The notes beneath the pieces are model-generated. The model ran no database searches. It had not been told where the DNA came from and saw nothing but the letters and a program-made list of their open reading frames with translations. A DNA stretch of 64,000 bases from Amblyomma americanum. Lineage: Eukaryota; Arthropoda; Arachnida; Ixodida; Ixodidae. The position numbers were made by a program, and so were the translations under genes. This document shows positions 47,346-59,500 of this stretch, piece after piece. The stretch is from positions 141,954,343 to 142,018,342 of the forward strand of contig NC_135505.1 in NCBI RefSeq assembly GCF_052857255.1, read 5' to 3'. Position 1 is the first letter of the stretch, and every line of letters begins with the position of its first letter.

Positions 47346-48511
47346 CGGGAACCTTAACGCTCTCGCGTTAAAACGGTATACGCTACTACCCAAGTTCCCC
47401 TCGCCCTTCCCAGCGTTCCTGGCGGCAACGGCGTCGCCCGCTTTGGGAGAAAGTCCGCGCACGCAGGCTGCATCTCCTTTGGATTGACTGATATTCCACG
47501 AGGATAAAGCAAACTATTCAGCACCCTCCGAACTCTCGTCTCACTGGCTAAGAAAAGCGGTAGCGAGCGCCGAAAACGCCGTCGCGTGCTGCGCAAAGCA
47601 ACTACACCGCTTCCCTCTCCCTCTCTGTGCTTGCCGGCGTGAGAACAATAGCGAGCTCGCTTTGGGCGGAAGTGGAGTGACGTACGGAGGCCTCTGGCGC
47701 CTTCCACACCACCTCCCCACTTCCTCCTTCCCCTTCCAGTGGCCGGCTTCTGCACTGCTGCCTTTCGTGCTGGCTGCCCGTTCCGCTTCTACTTCCGTAA
47801 CCCAAGAAGGCGCCCGCTTGTGTCCATGGGTACGCGGTGGTCCGCGCAGCGGAGACATACGCTGCACGCTAAGGAGACCCGTGTGTGTGTGGCGATGTAT
47901 TGAACCGTTGTCTCCTCCGAGAGCGTGAGGACATGTACTGGCATGTGACGGATGACCATCACGTTGATGATGATATGTATATCCTTGTTAAAATTAACTT
48001 ATGTAAGTTTACATAGTTCGATTCTTCTTTACAGCCATTGGAAGCTAATGCCATCTAACAACTTGAAGAAAGAAGGAACAATTTTTGACTGGAATTTCTT
48101 TCTCTGTTATTTAATTTAAAAAGTCGCCACTTGATCGTTAACCGGATTTATCACTCTTGTTGACTAAACAAATACATCCCCATCATCACGGATCCCTAAC
48201 CACGTACTTGAGTCGCACTGATGTATTGAAGTTTTATTTTGTTTCGCGCGCAATCAGAGTGAAAATTGGTCGCCATAGTGCATGTGACGTGGCGCAGGGT
48301 GATGTTGCTTCTTCCCCGTTGTACTTCTTGATGCTACCCTGCTTGGGTCTTTAATGATCTTCAATATGGAATAACTTAATAAGTCAGAGATACGTTTACT
48401 GACGCACTAGGGCCGGCGCCTACAGCCTTCTCCTCTCCCAGTGCGTCATATACGTGGTGGACCACAAATGGGTGCAAGAGGCCCAACAGTAGGCAAAGTA
48501 AGAGGAAGCTG
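47346..48511. other. No gene called; GC-rich then AT-rich
   Basis: 47340-47900 is GC-rich and CpG-rich with overlapping frames; a promoter or first exon is possible but unsupported. 47950-48500 is AT-richer with nothing recognised. Confidence 0.35.
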
Positions 48512-48640
48512 TACACTCTAAACACATATACGCCCATATGGGAGTAAAAGAGAGAGAGAGAGAGAGCGAGTAAGGTGCCCTCTAGCGCACTAAAAGGGAG
48601 TGCGTTTACCCCTTTTTTATTCCCTTCTGGTCAGGGTGTA
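48512..48640. mobile_element. Palindromic MITE, ACACTCTAAA family (copy 4)
   Basis: Left 'tacactctaaacacatatac', 'gcccatatgggagtaaaaga' with an internal (GA)n expansion, 'tgccctctagcgcac'; right 'ccttttttattcccttctgg' and 'tcagggtgta'. The centre folds at 'aaaagggag'. Confidence 0.87.
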
Positions 48641-49102
48641 CGCTGGCTTCACGTTCGGAGGTGTCCTATGTGCAATCTATGGCGGGACAAATGGGTACCT
48701 TCACAGTTGGGCATCGGCGTTTTAGTTGCCGCGACAGAAGGGGACATTTCAACGTAGCGGAATGATTTATATGTCTAGCAACATGCAGTGTGAGGAGTGT
48801 CCAATGCGTGAGCTCTGTGAATCGAAATAACATTGGCTTTCTTGAGGATGACTAATGGCAATGAAACAGTAGTTTTCTTATGTCTGGTATTTCGGAGCGT
48901 CCACTAGGATTTACCTGTGCGTTCCAGTGTGAACAATCGTGGGTTTTGAAGTCCCGCTACAAAAAAAAAAAAGGCAAGTCCTTGGATTATAATTCTCCCT
49001 GTGCATGGCATTGCTTTTATCAGTTTATAAGAGTGAAAGTTTTCAGTTACGCCACATTACGCATACGCCTGCTCGAACGCCGTTTATCTTGGAGAATGTG
49101 TT

Positions 49103-49133
<31 letters not shown>

Positions 49134-49263
49134 CAATTACACCTGCAGCAGGTGAAAGGTGCTTCGCATTGACCTCCAATAAACTCCGTCCTGCCTGGGA
49201 AAATTCTAGACACAGTGTAGCGCTGTGTCTAAGGTTAGAAAGAGAAAGAAGAGAGAAAGAGAA
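48641..49263. other. No gene seen; (ATC)n
   Basis: (ATC)n at 49101-49132 and a small palindrome 'agacacagtgtagcgctgtg' at about 49210. No coding region is supported. Confidence 0.45.
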
Positions 49264-49390
49264 AACAGTTAAAGGAGAATAAACTGTCCTTTAGCGCACT
49301 TCCTTTTATAAATTTTACTAAAGGGTGTGCGCTAAAGGACGTCTACTCCCTTTTTTACTCCAAAATAGGCCTATTAGTGTTTACAGTGTA
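49264..49390. mobile_element. Palindromic MITE, ACACTCTAAA family (copy 5)
   Basis: 'aggagaataaactgtccttt' and 'agcgcacttccttttata' fold against 'gtgtgcgctaaaggacg' and 'tactcccttttttactcc'. The right end is 'agtgtttacagtgta'. The left terminus is unclear. Confidence 0.8.
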
Positions 49391-50763
49391 TCACTGATAA
49401 CTATTACTCTATACCAGCTTCAGCTACCTGGAAGAAGGGCACGTATTCAAAACGGCTTGCGATGTACGCATCGAAACGCGGCAGGCGTGCGTCTGGGCAA
49501 ATCGGAGACAGGCCGCGTCACGCTCCGGCGTCGCATCCGGACACAAACCGAAGCGACGACCAACAAAACAACGCAGAGGCGGAGACAAAAGACAAGGCAA
49601 GTCGCGGAGACGTCCCGGTTAGCCCGCAAGGTTGTCTCCGTCGGAAGGCGGAAGCCACCGAAGGCACACGCGCTGCCACCGTTGCATGCACATCGCGCTA
49701 TTTGCATGTGCCTCGTCGCGCACCGAGGGGGGGGACACACTTTACGTCCCGCGTGCGGCCTCCACGAAAAAGTTCACCTCCTTTATTTTTGTGTTATTTT
49801 CTTCTTCTTCACCGTCGTTCACCAACTCTGCACCGCTTCTTCGCCCTAGCAGGAGCCAGCTCTCTCTCTCTCTCTCACCCTTCTCTCCACTGTATCTACG
49901 GATCTACATTGTCTGGCTCAAAGTTTTCTTCGCCTAATTGCCGGGCCTCGTTTTGTTGCCCCTTTCTGGAAGCCGGTGCGCTACGGCGCTGCATCTATCT
50001 GTTCCTGCCCGCTTTTCCTTTCTTTGGAGTCTCTGGCTTGGCGGTGGTTCCTGTGCACTCCACCGTCCCTGCTTCTTTCGGAGTCGGCGCACGCAGATGT
50101 GAGGAGAAACGGCTTTGAAACATTGTAAGGCATCGACGTGGCGCCGGATTTAACGGGCTTGCTTGACTAAGCTCTCCGGTTTCAGACATACAGGCCCACT
50201 AGCTCTGTTATGTGTGTTCTTAGTGCAGGCGTGCGTACAGCGCGGGGAAGGCGCGTGTGACAGACACGCTGACTGGTTTAGCTTGACTGAGCTAAATGTA
50301 TAGTGTACCTGAGCACAGTTTTGCTCAACATTTAAGGGAGCCACTGCGAGCGCCTCTTGATGCCTATGGAGGAATCGTCATTAGATGGGAATTGCTCGAA
50401 TCATAGTGTCCGGGAGCTGTACTGTTCTCTTTATTCTAGTGTGCTCCTTTGTCCCTGACCGTAGCCACTGCAAATAAGTGCAAAATAGCACAGGGACGGG
50501 ACGGAGTAAGATAATACGCAAAGCAAGCGCTAACTACCACAACCGAATGTTTATTGAGCGTACAAAGCGTACACATGTATACGTATACAGCCAACAGGAG
50601 CAACAAAAAAGAGCAAGGTAAAATAAATTAAGCAGAAAATATTTTTCCCTTTTTCTTATGTGTCTGTTTTCCTTAAGTAATATATACGCCGGTCCATAAA
50701 CATTCAGTTGCTAGTCTGAGCTGCGTTTGCGCCTCTTCTTACACCGCGTGCCGTCAGTGAACT
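49391..50763. other. No gene called
   Basis: A GC-rich stretch (49430-50120) carries overlapping frames up to 218 codons, without a domain I recognise and with low-complexity Ser/Phe parts. 50490-50600 ('aagcgctaactaccacaacc') resembles a dispersed repeat terminus but has no second copy here. Confidence 0.35.
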
Positions 50764-51082
50764 AATAATAATTGGTTGGTTGGTTTTTTGTGGAAAGGAA
50801 ATGGCGCAGTATCTGTCTCATATATCGTTGGACACCTGAACCGCGCCGTAAGGGAAGGGATAAAGGAGGGAGTGAAAGAAGAGAGGAACAAATAGGTCCG
50901 TAGTGGAGGGCTCCGGAATAATTTCGACCACCTGGGGATCTTTAACGTGCACTGACATCGCACAGCACACGGGCGCCTTAGCGTTTTTCCTCCATAAAAA
51001 CGCAGCCGCCGCGGTCGGGTTCGAACCCGGGAACTCCGGTTCAGTAGTCGAGCGCCCTAACCACTGAGCCACCGCGGCGGGG
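50764..51082 (-). mobile_element. Ruka-like SINE, full length, tail type 1
   Basis: On the minus strand the head 'gccgcggtggctcagtgg' begins at 51082 and the A-rich tail ends at 50764 in 'aaaccaaccaaccaatt'. B-box 'gggttcgaacccgaccg' is intact. Confidence 0.96.
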
Positions 51083-51083
51083 C

Positions 51084-51241
51084 AATAATAATAATAATAA
51101 TTGGTTTTTGGGGAAAGGAAATGGCGCAGTATCTGTCTCATATATCTTTGGACACCTGAACCGCGCCGTAAGGGAAGGGATAAAGGAGAGAGTGAAAGAA
51201 AGGAAGAATAGGTGCCGTAGTGGAGGGCTCCGGAATATTTC
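51084..51241 (-). mobile_element. Ruka-like SINE, tail type 1, 5'-truncated, abutting the next copy
   Basis: The 3' half only, from 'gaaatattccggagccctcc' to (ATT)n at 51084-51100. Its tail touches the head of the full copy at 51082, giving a head-to-tail tandem on the same strand. Confidence 0.95.
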
Positions 51242-51823
51242 GAACTACTTCGTACTTGTTTGGTATGCACCAACTGGCCCAAACTGGAACTTCAGCAGTT
51301 ATTGTACTGTGTATGAGGCCGCTCCTCTGATAGTGGTAGTGGTGGAGATATTCTTTTCAGAACTTCCGTGGCTATCGCGTCGGCTTGTAGGTCCTGCAGT
51401 GCGGCTCGCATTGCGTACCCAGTGCACCAGATGCCCAGAAAGCGGGATAAACTTTGCCTTTCCCTTTTTCAGATCTTACAAAGGGTCTTGCGTGCTGCCA
51501 AGGCTCCGCGGCAAGAATTACTATGGCCACCATGAATTCTAGGCCAGCAGAAGTTTCTACAAATCTGTCCAGTGGAAACTATCCAGGCCACCAAATGCTT
51601 ACAGAATGATGTGAACTCTAAATTATTCACGCCGTCAAGCTTTGCCAGGAATCTGTCAAGTATAAAACATTCAGGACGCTAAAAGAGCCTATAGGACACC
51701 AAAATGGCCTGCAGACGAACATATAATTTCCGCGGTCTCCAACCATGATGGCCTGGAAGGTTGTGAAAGGACCACCCAATCCCTCAAACATGTCATCTGG
51801 ACAGCGACGGCGACAGCATCCTG
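51242..51823. other. No gene seen
   Basis: No supported feature; short frames only. Confidence 0.45.
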
Positions 51824-52138
51824 ACCCGCCGCGGTGGCTCAGTGGTTAGGGCGCTCGACTACTGATCCGGAGTTCCCGGGTTCGAACCCGACCGCGGCGG
51901 CTGCGTTTTTATGGAGGAAAAACGCCAAGGCGCCCGTGTGCTGTGCGATGTCAGTGCACGTTCAAGGTCCCCAGGTGGTCGAAATTATTCCGGAGCCCTC
52001 CACTACGGCACCTTCTTCTTCCTTTCCTCTTTCACTCCCTCCTTTACCCTTCCCTTACGGCGCGGTTCAGGTGTCCAACGATATATGAGACAGATACTGC
52101 GCCATTTCCTTTCCACCCCAAAAAAACAATTATTATTC
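51824..52138 (+). mobile_element. Ruka-like SINE, full length, tail type 1
   Basis: Complete head, B-box, core and tail, nearly identical to 28479 and 40316. It ends 'ccccaaaaaaacaattatta'. No convincing target duplication is visible. Confidence 0.96.
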
Positions 52139-53789
52139 GACATATTCGTGCTACCGGCAATGTCGGTCTCTATAGATGAATTCAGAATCCCTTGTTGAGG
52201 TTTAACCCTCATTTTTTCCTCGCGAAGCGTTAATGCAAAAAATTAAACCTTCAAACTTTAGAAATATTAAGAGCTTCAGTCTAATACAGGTAATCCTCTA
52301 CACTGCTCAAAAAGGAAACCGTATGGCCTGAATGTTCTTGACGAAGTCTGTACATGCACACCGTGGTTTCACGTTACGTATGGCGAAAGTCAGGCTATAG
52401 ATAGCTAGCACCGACGTCGCCACTGCAGTTACGATTTTCGCGGTGCTCTGCACACACGTCTCGCGTTTATCTCGTCTGCCAATCTGTGCGAAGCGACGCG
52501 CCGGAAGATGCCATGAAGGAGCCTCCGCTATGGAGCTCTCGGCGACATAAAGTGACTGCTATCTATAGACTTAACGGCGTCGGTGGCGTCGGCTTCTGGG
52601 GATCGTAAAGCGCCTCCTTTCTCACTTTATGCGTGCGTACGCATCCTATACCCACGGTGATCTTAGTCAGGAATTATCTTTCCACGAAACTACAAAACTA
52701 TTTTACTTTTTTCATGGACATTACGGACTCCTGATGCCATTTATACCTCTCTTTGCATGCCCAGCCTGTAGGTAACGTCAGGCGAACATTAATGCACTAA
52801 AAAAGCCCACGAATTGCTCCTGTTACGAAAGTAGATGGGCGACGAAGAGAACAGCATACTGGGATCACTGGAGCCTTTCAACAAAGTGATATTTTGAGCT
52901 GTAGTCCGATATAACTCCAGAAGAAAGAGGGAAGTGCCCTTCAAAGCAGGATTTCCAGCCAGTGGCGTTGGCCTGATGTCATGACGTCAAGAAAACAACC
53001 TTTCACCTGCTAGCGTGGCATCACAGGCGGACCATCAGGTGCGACGCGGGGAATCGGAGGAATATGTCGCTTCATTCTATTGTTGCATGCGACTGTACGC
53101 ATTTCTATGCGATGAACAATTACTGCATGTATACCGCAATACGGATGTGTAAATACCCATTATGTGTAGACAAAGCAGCGCATGGAGTTTTCAGACTTAA
53201 CATTGCCTCAACTGCAGCAGCTTCCAACCCGGGTACGGTCGCTTATGAGAAGTGATGGGCGCATTGTGAACACAAATAACTTCGCGACCACATGTCACTT
53301 ATGATATGAGCTCGCCTGAACAACATCCTCGTCGAGCAGTAGATTTACGCAGAAGGATTCGAATCAAATTCGAGGATTAATGCTCGAACTAGTGGGGCTT
53401 AGACGACACCTGGCGGCGCAAAGCGATATAAGTCTGCAAGGCTCATCCCAAAACCCGGCGGGTTGCGTGTTTCTGGCGAAGGCTGTTGCCGTGTGCACGG
53501 TCGGAAGGTAAACGGTAGCCGAACCTGTGGCATGCGCCCGGCCACCGACGCGCCGCCAGTAGCCGAACGAGTTAGCGGACGCGAGGAAGACCATTACGCG
53601 CCAGCCTATCTCTCTAGCGAGTCACGGCGTGGCCTCCGCGTCCCCTCCAGGGGGAGCCACAGTGCACGGCGACGGTGACTTCACCATCCCCCGATGCCCC
53701 GACAGGGGGCGTGCTGCAACCCGGCGACGCCGACGGTCACTCGGGAGTCACGGGCGGACGGCGTCCCTCGTTAATTAACTGGCAGTGCA
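52139..53789. other. No gene called
   Basis: 52420-52600 and 53400-53760 are GC-rich. A segment near 52965-53040 shares words with 63675-63740 ('ggcgttgg' and 'tagcgtggcatc'), so both may be diverged copies of one repeat. No exon can be supported. Confidence 0.35.
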
Positions 53790-54440
53790 GGGACGAACGA
53801 GTGAACGAGAGAGAGAGAAGAGCTGGAAAGAGGCAGAGAGAGTAAGAAAGAAAAAGAACGGGAGGGAAATGAACGGAGAGAAAAGGAGAGACAGAATAGC
53901 GAAGAAAAGGGAACATGGTATGAATGAACGAGGATAGGAAATGCGGGCAGGCAGGAAGGAATGAAGGGAAGGGAACACAAACTTGGAAGGCAATGCAAGA
54001 GAGGAAAAACGAAGAACAGACGAATAAAGAAATAAAGAAGGAAAGAAAGAAAGAAGGAAGGAAGGAAGGAAGGAAGGAAGGAAGGAAGGAAGGAAGGAAG
54101 GAAGGAAGGAAGGAAGGAAGGAAGAGATTTAAGGAGTACAGAAAGGAGAAGGAAGTAGAGAAGAATTAAGGAATACAGAAAGGAGGACGAAAGAAAGGAA
54201 GAAGGAAGTAAAGAAAAAAAGAGAAATAAAGAATGAAAGAGAGTAAAAGAAACAAAGGAGAATAAAGACGAGCAAGCATGAAGCGCAGAAAGCAGCAATG
54301 AAGCAAAATACAGAATACAAGCAAGGCAAGCAAGAAGGAAAGAATGATGAAAACAAACAAGCGACGAAAGAAGAAAGGAAAAGCAAGCAGAAGAGACAAA
54401 AAGAAAGATGGTAACCAAAAAACAAAGAACGTAAATAAAA
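53790..54440. repeat. Polypurine tract with (GGAA)n core
   Basis: About 650 bp with very few pyrimidines on the plus strand; the clean GGAA array lies at 54053-54124. The 329-codon minus frame across it (54760 down to 53771) is an artefact of this composition. Confidence 0.97.
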
Positions 54441-57400
54441 AAGAGTGTTAGGAGAGGGCTTCGGCAATGGCCATCGTCGCAGGGCACTGTTCTTCTCTGG
54501 CCGGGCCGCAGTAGGCAAAGGAGGCGAGGGGCTAAAAATAAGCGCCCCCTGGCCGCACGCTCCCTGCGGCCTGCCGGCGGCACGCGTTGTTCCTCGGCGG
54601 CACAACAACGACTACGGGGAGAGACAAAGAAGGCGGGAATTAAAAGGGGAGGGAAGAAAAAGAACACGGGGGTCGAACAATGGCCCTCCGCCACTCCGGG
54701 TACACGCCCGCCTCCATGGAGACCCCTGTGGCGTGGAGGGGCCCTGCTTGTTCTGGACAACCCTATCGGTGTCTACAGCGTGCCGCGGTACGTGAAGGAA
54801 GTCGTGGTATGTCAGGCTCGTAAACGATGGTTCAGAATTTTCGGAAGCAAACTTAGGCTAGGAAGGAGGACCGCAAGACAATGCTAATACTACTACTATT
54901 AATACTATTACAATGAGGCTAACCACAGGATGCCAAGAAGGGGCAATGTAGTGAAAGAAAAGAGAAGGACCAGGACAAATGAGAACGTCGTGTTCATCAG
55001 AAACTAAATATGCTCATAATTCGTGGTGGACAATAAATAAGAGGAAATACTGGCGGACACAGCGAGCGAAAGGTTGGGTGCAAGTGGTACACCAGCTCGT
55101 TAATCAGATTGTACTCGCGAGGAATGACCGACTGCGGCGTCTTTTTTGTGGCCTTCATCATCTGCTTAGAGGAAACAGCAGCTGTTGTCCTTCCATGATT
55201 TTGATGGACCAGCGCAAGCAAGAGAACGGAGCAGACAAAAGAGGAGGACATGGATGGTTCGTTGTCTTTTTTGTGCTGGTTCGTCAAAATCTGATTATGG
55301 GACCTTGCGTATAGTCTGTCGAGACTATATACTCTCTTCTTTTATGACTTGCTATTCTTCCAAATTTAGCTGGACCGCACAGGTAGATTTTATTATCCCA
55401 CCTACGTGGACACCTACGCAGAGTACTACAACATGTGTGTTCATGATATAAGGTGTTAGCTTATAAAGACACAGGTACACTTTACTGTCATGCTAGTGAG
55501 GCTGGACCTGAATCACTGTCCAGTGGACATTAGACACCTTTAGCATACCGTGTACCGTGTTACCGCTACCGGAGTACCGGAATCCTGCCCACCGACAATA
55601 AGCATGCGCTGATTGGTCCCGATGCGAAAGACTTGCGCGCAGCTGCCGGGTACCTGGCGCCGTCTGCGCTGGTACTAGCGCTTGTGCTGTCTTCTCTCTA
55701 TTCGTCCCGGTTATTTAGCGTTACTTCTATGTTCTCTCTACCTAAACACGAACAAGCCAAGCTTTCTGCCTTAAATGTGGACTAGCACGGCCGCAAATTA
55801 GGCTGACGTCAAGCAACACCTGTTAGGAAATAGAGGGTAGACATCTCGAGAGTATTTCCAAAGAGAAACTCGTATGCTCTTCAACGACAGACAAGAAGCC
55901 TTGAAATTCATAGCACAGACACGGAGAGAAACAATGAAACAGTCATCGAAATGGGGAGACGCAAGAAAGTGCCTGAAGTGTCAGATCTGTAAAGAAAAGC
56001 GGTTCTTCGATACGGGTGGTTTAGATAGTTAGCGTGATATTTTAGGTAACTTAGTATCGCGCATGGGACTTCTTTGCGTCACGATGCATTCAACCCGATA
56101 TCAATTGAACGCATTTCCCTGTCCGTTAATACCAAACAGCCTCCATTTCTTCATTGTGCCTTCCTCTTCCATACCCCCCCTCTCCCCCCCCCCCCGCCCC
56201 CCAATCTTTACCCTCAAGGAAAGAAACGAAAAGGTAATCTCACGTGTGTGTCCTCTAACACCTCATGCTCGCGGCGTTGATGACGACGTCCAATCCATCA
56301 CAAAAGCAGCGACCGCACTCTTAATTCAAGGAAATAATGAAAGATGAAACGTTCCGCGTCCGAACGCAAGCGGCGGCGCTCAACGAAGCTTTCGACACCG
56401 CGTCAGTCTGTCCGTGTAGGTGTGCACGCGAGTGTTAACGAAGCCACTGTCGAAACTCTACGAAAAATCTCGATGCGCTGGCGGGAGAAATCTTCGATTC
56501 ATGAGAAATAAACCCCCTCCACCCTCTACATCCCCCCCTCCCCCAAGCTCCCGGCCCACAAGTCGATCCCCCTACGCCATCGAAGAACCGCATCCATCAC
56601 TGCGGCGTGGAGTATACAAGTCGGGTGTAATCCCCGTTCAAGGCTCGACACTCGAGGCGCCATGAAAGCGGCCCGTCGTCGCTTGCTGGCAAACAATCTG
56701 CCGCACGAAGACAGCAGCCTTAATCTCCTCTTATATAAAGAAAAGTCTTGCGCGCCGCCCACCTTGGCGCCTATATGACTCCCCCAGCAGCCCAACTTTA
56801 TTCGCGCCTACCGTTTGCCGAGGCCCACCGCGTAAGCGTGATGTTCGCACGGCGTTTGTCCCGTGCAACCGCCCCCTCTTTCACACGCGAGTGATGGAAG
56901 GAATGAATAAAAGATGCCCGGACACGGATGTTCAGCACATGCGAGGCTCTGAGGAGCCATCAGGCGAAATGACGAGGCGGTGGATTATTAGGAACACCTA
57001 CGCCGGTGTGCCTGCGCACGTAAGACAGAAGAGGAGTGATAGAAAGCAGTCTTTCTCTGATCACGTCTGATCGCTTTGATGAAGCAGTGAAACCCTGTAC
57101 TGAAGCCCAGTCGACGTAGTCTTAGATGAGCAGCCCAGTGAAGGGGCTTCTGATCTTCAGTGTTGAGAATGCCGCTTCAATGACTTGTTGTCGTGATCGA
57201 GCACGCCCTGGAAGCTTCTGCGCCGCAGGTTGATATATAACCGGCAAGTGAAAAGAAATACGAGGCTCACGAGGGTGTCTGCGCAGACGCGTCTGATTGA
57301 TCACGTCTGAGGAGAGATATAGATACTGTATTTAAACGCCTCATGTCCTATCCTATAGTCTTAGCATGAAGCGACGTACTGTCTTCTGGCCACTGGTGTG

Positions 57401-57466
57401 CTTTCTGAGGCCTCTGGTAGTTCGCCTTGCAGTATACGTGCAATCTGCTGCACAAACTGTGGCCGT
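54441..57466. other. No gene called; poly-C run
   Basis: 54440-54800 and 56350-56900 are GC-rich. A C-run lies near 56176-56204. Many overlapping short frames; none recognised. No repeat family seen elsewhere in the window occurs here. Confidence 0.35.
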
Positions 57467-57476
57467 AGTGGATAAA

Positions 57477-57717
57477 TGATTTGGTTTATGGGTGTTTAAC
57501 GTCCCAAAGCGACTCAGGCTACGAGGGACGCCGTAGTGAAGGGCTACGGAAATCTCGACCGCATGGGGTTCTTTAACGTGCACTGTCATCGCGCAGTACA
57601 CGGGCCTATAGAATTTCGACTCCACCGAAACTCGACCGCCGCGGCCATGATCGAACCCGCGTCTTTCGGGTCAGCAGCCGAGCCCCGTAACCTCTTAGCC
57701 ACCGCGGCAGCTTAAGC
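57477..57717 (-). mobile_element. Ruka-like SINE, full length, tail type 2
   Basis: Head 'gctgccgcggtggctaagag', B-box 'cgggttcgatcatgg' (one change in the box), core, and 'gctttgggacgttaaacacc' tail. The 10-bp direct repeat AGTGGATAAA flanks it (57467-57476 and 57718-57727). Confidence 0.95.
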
Positions 57718-57727
57718 AGTGGATAAA

Positions 57728-57951
57728 GGTTTCGATGGCATGCACGTAAGCAATGAAAGTAGGCATGCATACGACGGCTTGCATAAGAAGGCATACAACG
57801 GCATTCTGCATCTGAAGAACCGAGTCGACCACCACTGCCCCTGGTGACGACACAGTTTTTATGCATTCAGCTAACTACACAATGACCCAATCGGCAGCTT
57901 CGTAAGCGATCTCAAGGCACGAGAACGTTTCTAGTCGTAGATCCGGTTTAC
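57728..57951. other. No gene seen between two SINEs
   Basis: Short intervening stretch with no recognisable content. Confidence 0.5.
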
Positions 57952-58122
57952 GGGGGCCACAGTGGCTAAGTGGTTAGCGGGCTGGGCTGCTGGCATTACC
58001 GCGGGTTCAATTCCGGCTGCGAGAATCGCGGTTCGATGGAGGCGAAACACGAAGGCACCCGTGGGCTGTGCGATGTCATTTCATGCTATAGATCCCCAGG
58101 TGGTTGAAATTACTCCGGCAGA
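57952..58122 (+). mobile_element. Ruka-like SINE, diverged and 3'-shortened
   Basis: Head 'ggccacagtggctaagtgg', B-box 'cgggttcaattccggc', core 'gctgtgcgatgtcatttc' and 'ccaggtggttgaaattactc'; the tail beyond the core is lost. Confidence 0.85.
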
Positions 58123-58796
58123 CGGGCCAATCAGGATGAGGAGGTAATAGCGAAATTGCGCGACTTAAGCACCGTAGACAGGGGTTCATCATTCATAATC
58201 GTATGAGCATCGTCATTATCATCCTCATTACAATCGCTATCATCATCATCACCGAAATGTATTCCCAGCCACAACACCATGGCTCCGAGCACATTGAAGT
58301 GTCTTCAGAGTGCAAGAGTGTTATTTAAGAGTTACGACCGCACGATACCAAGCACACTTTGGCTGTAACGCCTGCTATCGTACGTCGAGTTGAACATTTT
58401 GGTTTAAACCGGGAAACACCACTAACAGCATGCGGAATTAAAGTTTTGGTGTATTCTGTTTTAACCATGGTTTTAACTGAAGAAGGCCAGTATGTTTGAC
58501 ACGCATGCTACAGCTTGGTGGCCATTCAATAGTAGCTGCACTAAGTCAAAGGAGGCAAAAAAAAAAGGCAAAGAAGACAGGGGCGCGCATGCATGTGGCC
58601 AGCGGTGTTGTATACCATTAGATTAAACAGCACATCTGTGGGTTTTCAGACATTGCTCCGCTATCTTATTCGCTTCAGCAAACCGGGAATCTCCACTCCT
58701 CGGCAGACGCTGTCTGCGATACCGTTGTGTTGTTCAGTGTCATCACTCATGACAAATAATTGGTTACGTAGCTTTCTAAACTGTGAGTATTCGCGT

Positions 58797-59500
58797 CATG
58801 CATAAGCGTCACGAAAACTTGTAGTATGCCTTCTGCGACGGTTCAGCGCTAGCGCTGCCAACACGCAGACCACGTGACGTCTCCAGTCAACCTTGTCCTG
58901 TGCCAGCTGTGGCCACCTTGTCCCAGCAAACTTCTTAATCTCATCCGCCCACCTTTCTGCTGCTGCCCCCTGCTGTGTTTGTCTTCCCTTCGAATTCAGT
59001 CCAGCCGCCGCGGTGGCTCAGTGGTTATGGCGCTCGGCTGCTGACCCGAAAGACGCGGGTTTGATCCCGGCTGTGACGCTCAAATTGCGATTGAGGCGGA
59101 ATGCTAGAGGCCCGTGTACTGTGCGATGTCAGTGCACGTTTAAGAACCCCAGTTGGTCGAAATTATCCGGCACCATCCACTACGGCGTCCCTCACAGCCT
59201 GAGTCGCTTTGGGACGTTAAACCCCCATAAACCATTGGAATTCAGTCCGTTACCCATAACTACAATCGGTTATCTTGCCTCCGCATTACATTTCCTGTCC
59301 TTGCTCAGTTCTTCGTCTTGAATTCGGCTAGGATGTCATCAACCCGCGCTTGTTCCTTCACCCATTCTGCTCTCTTTCTGACCCTTAAGGTAACAGCTAT
59401 CTTTTCTTTCCATAGCTGGCTACTCTGTACTCAAATTAAATTGAAGCCTTTTCGTTACATACCATGTTTCGGCCCCATACGTGGATGTTGGCAAGATAAA
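58797..59500 (-). mobile_element. RTE-like LINE, ORF2 C-terminal remnant (split by a SINE)
   Basis: Read on the minus strand: STYGAETWYVTKR (about 59490), then, after frame changes, AVTLRVRKRAEWVKEQARVDD (about 59395-59333), a segment that continues to the SINE at 59237, and after it AERWADEIKKFAGTRWPQLA (about 58956-58897). Y-G-x-E-T-W, the R-x-R-K-R-x-x-W-V-x-x-Q segment and R-W-x-D-E-I-K-x-F-A-G are successive landmarks of the region after the reverse transcriptase in RTE-clade elements. The coding sequence is broken by frameshifts and stops, so it is dead. Polymerase motifs are not present. Confidence 0.82.
59003..59237 (+). mobile_element. Ruka-like SINE, tail type 2, inserted in the RTE-like LINE
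   Basis: Head 'gccgccgcggtggctcagtg', B-box 'cgggtttgatcccgg', core 'gtgcgatgtcagtgcacg', tail 'gtcgctttgggacgttaaac' and 'cccataaacc'. The 11-bp direct repeat GAATTCAGTCC lies on both sides (58992-59002 and 59238-59248). Confidence 0.97.

Noticed and set aside
49462..50118. 218-codon plus frame
   Set aside because: Overlaps other frames of similar length, has low-complexity Ser/Phe parts and no recognisable domain.
53771..54760. 329-codon minus-strand frame
   Set aside because: Same cause: low-complexity polypyrimidine sequence on the minus strand.
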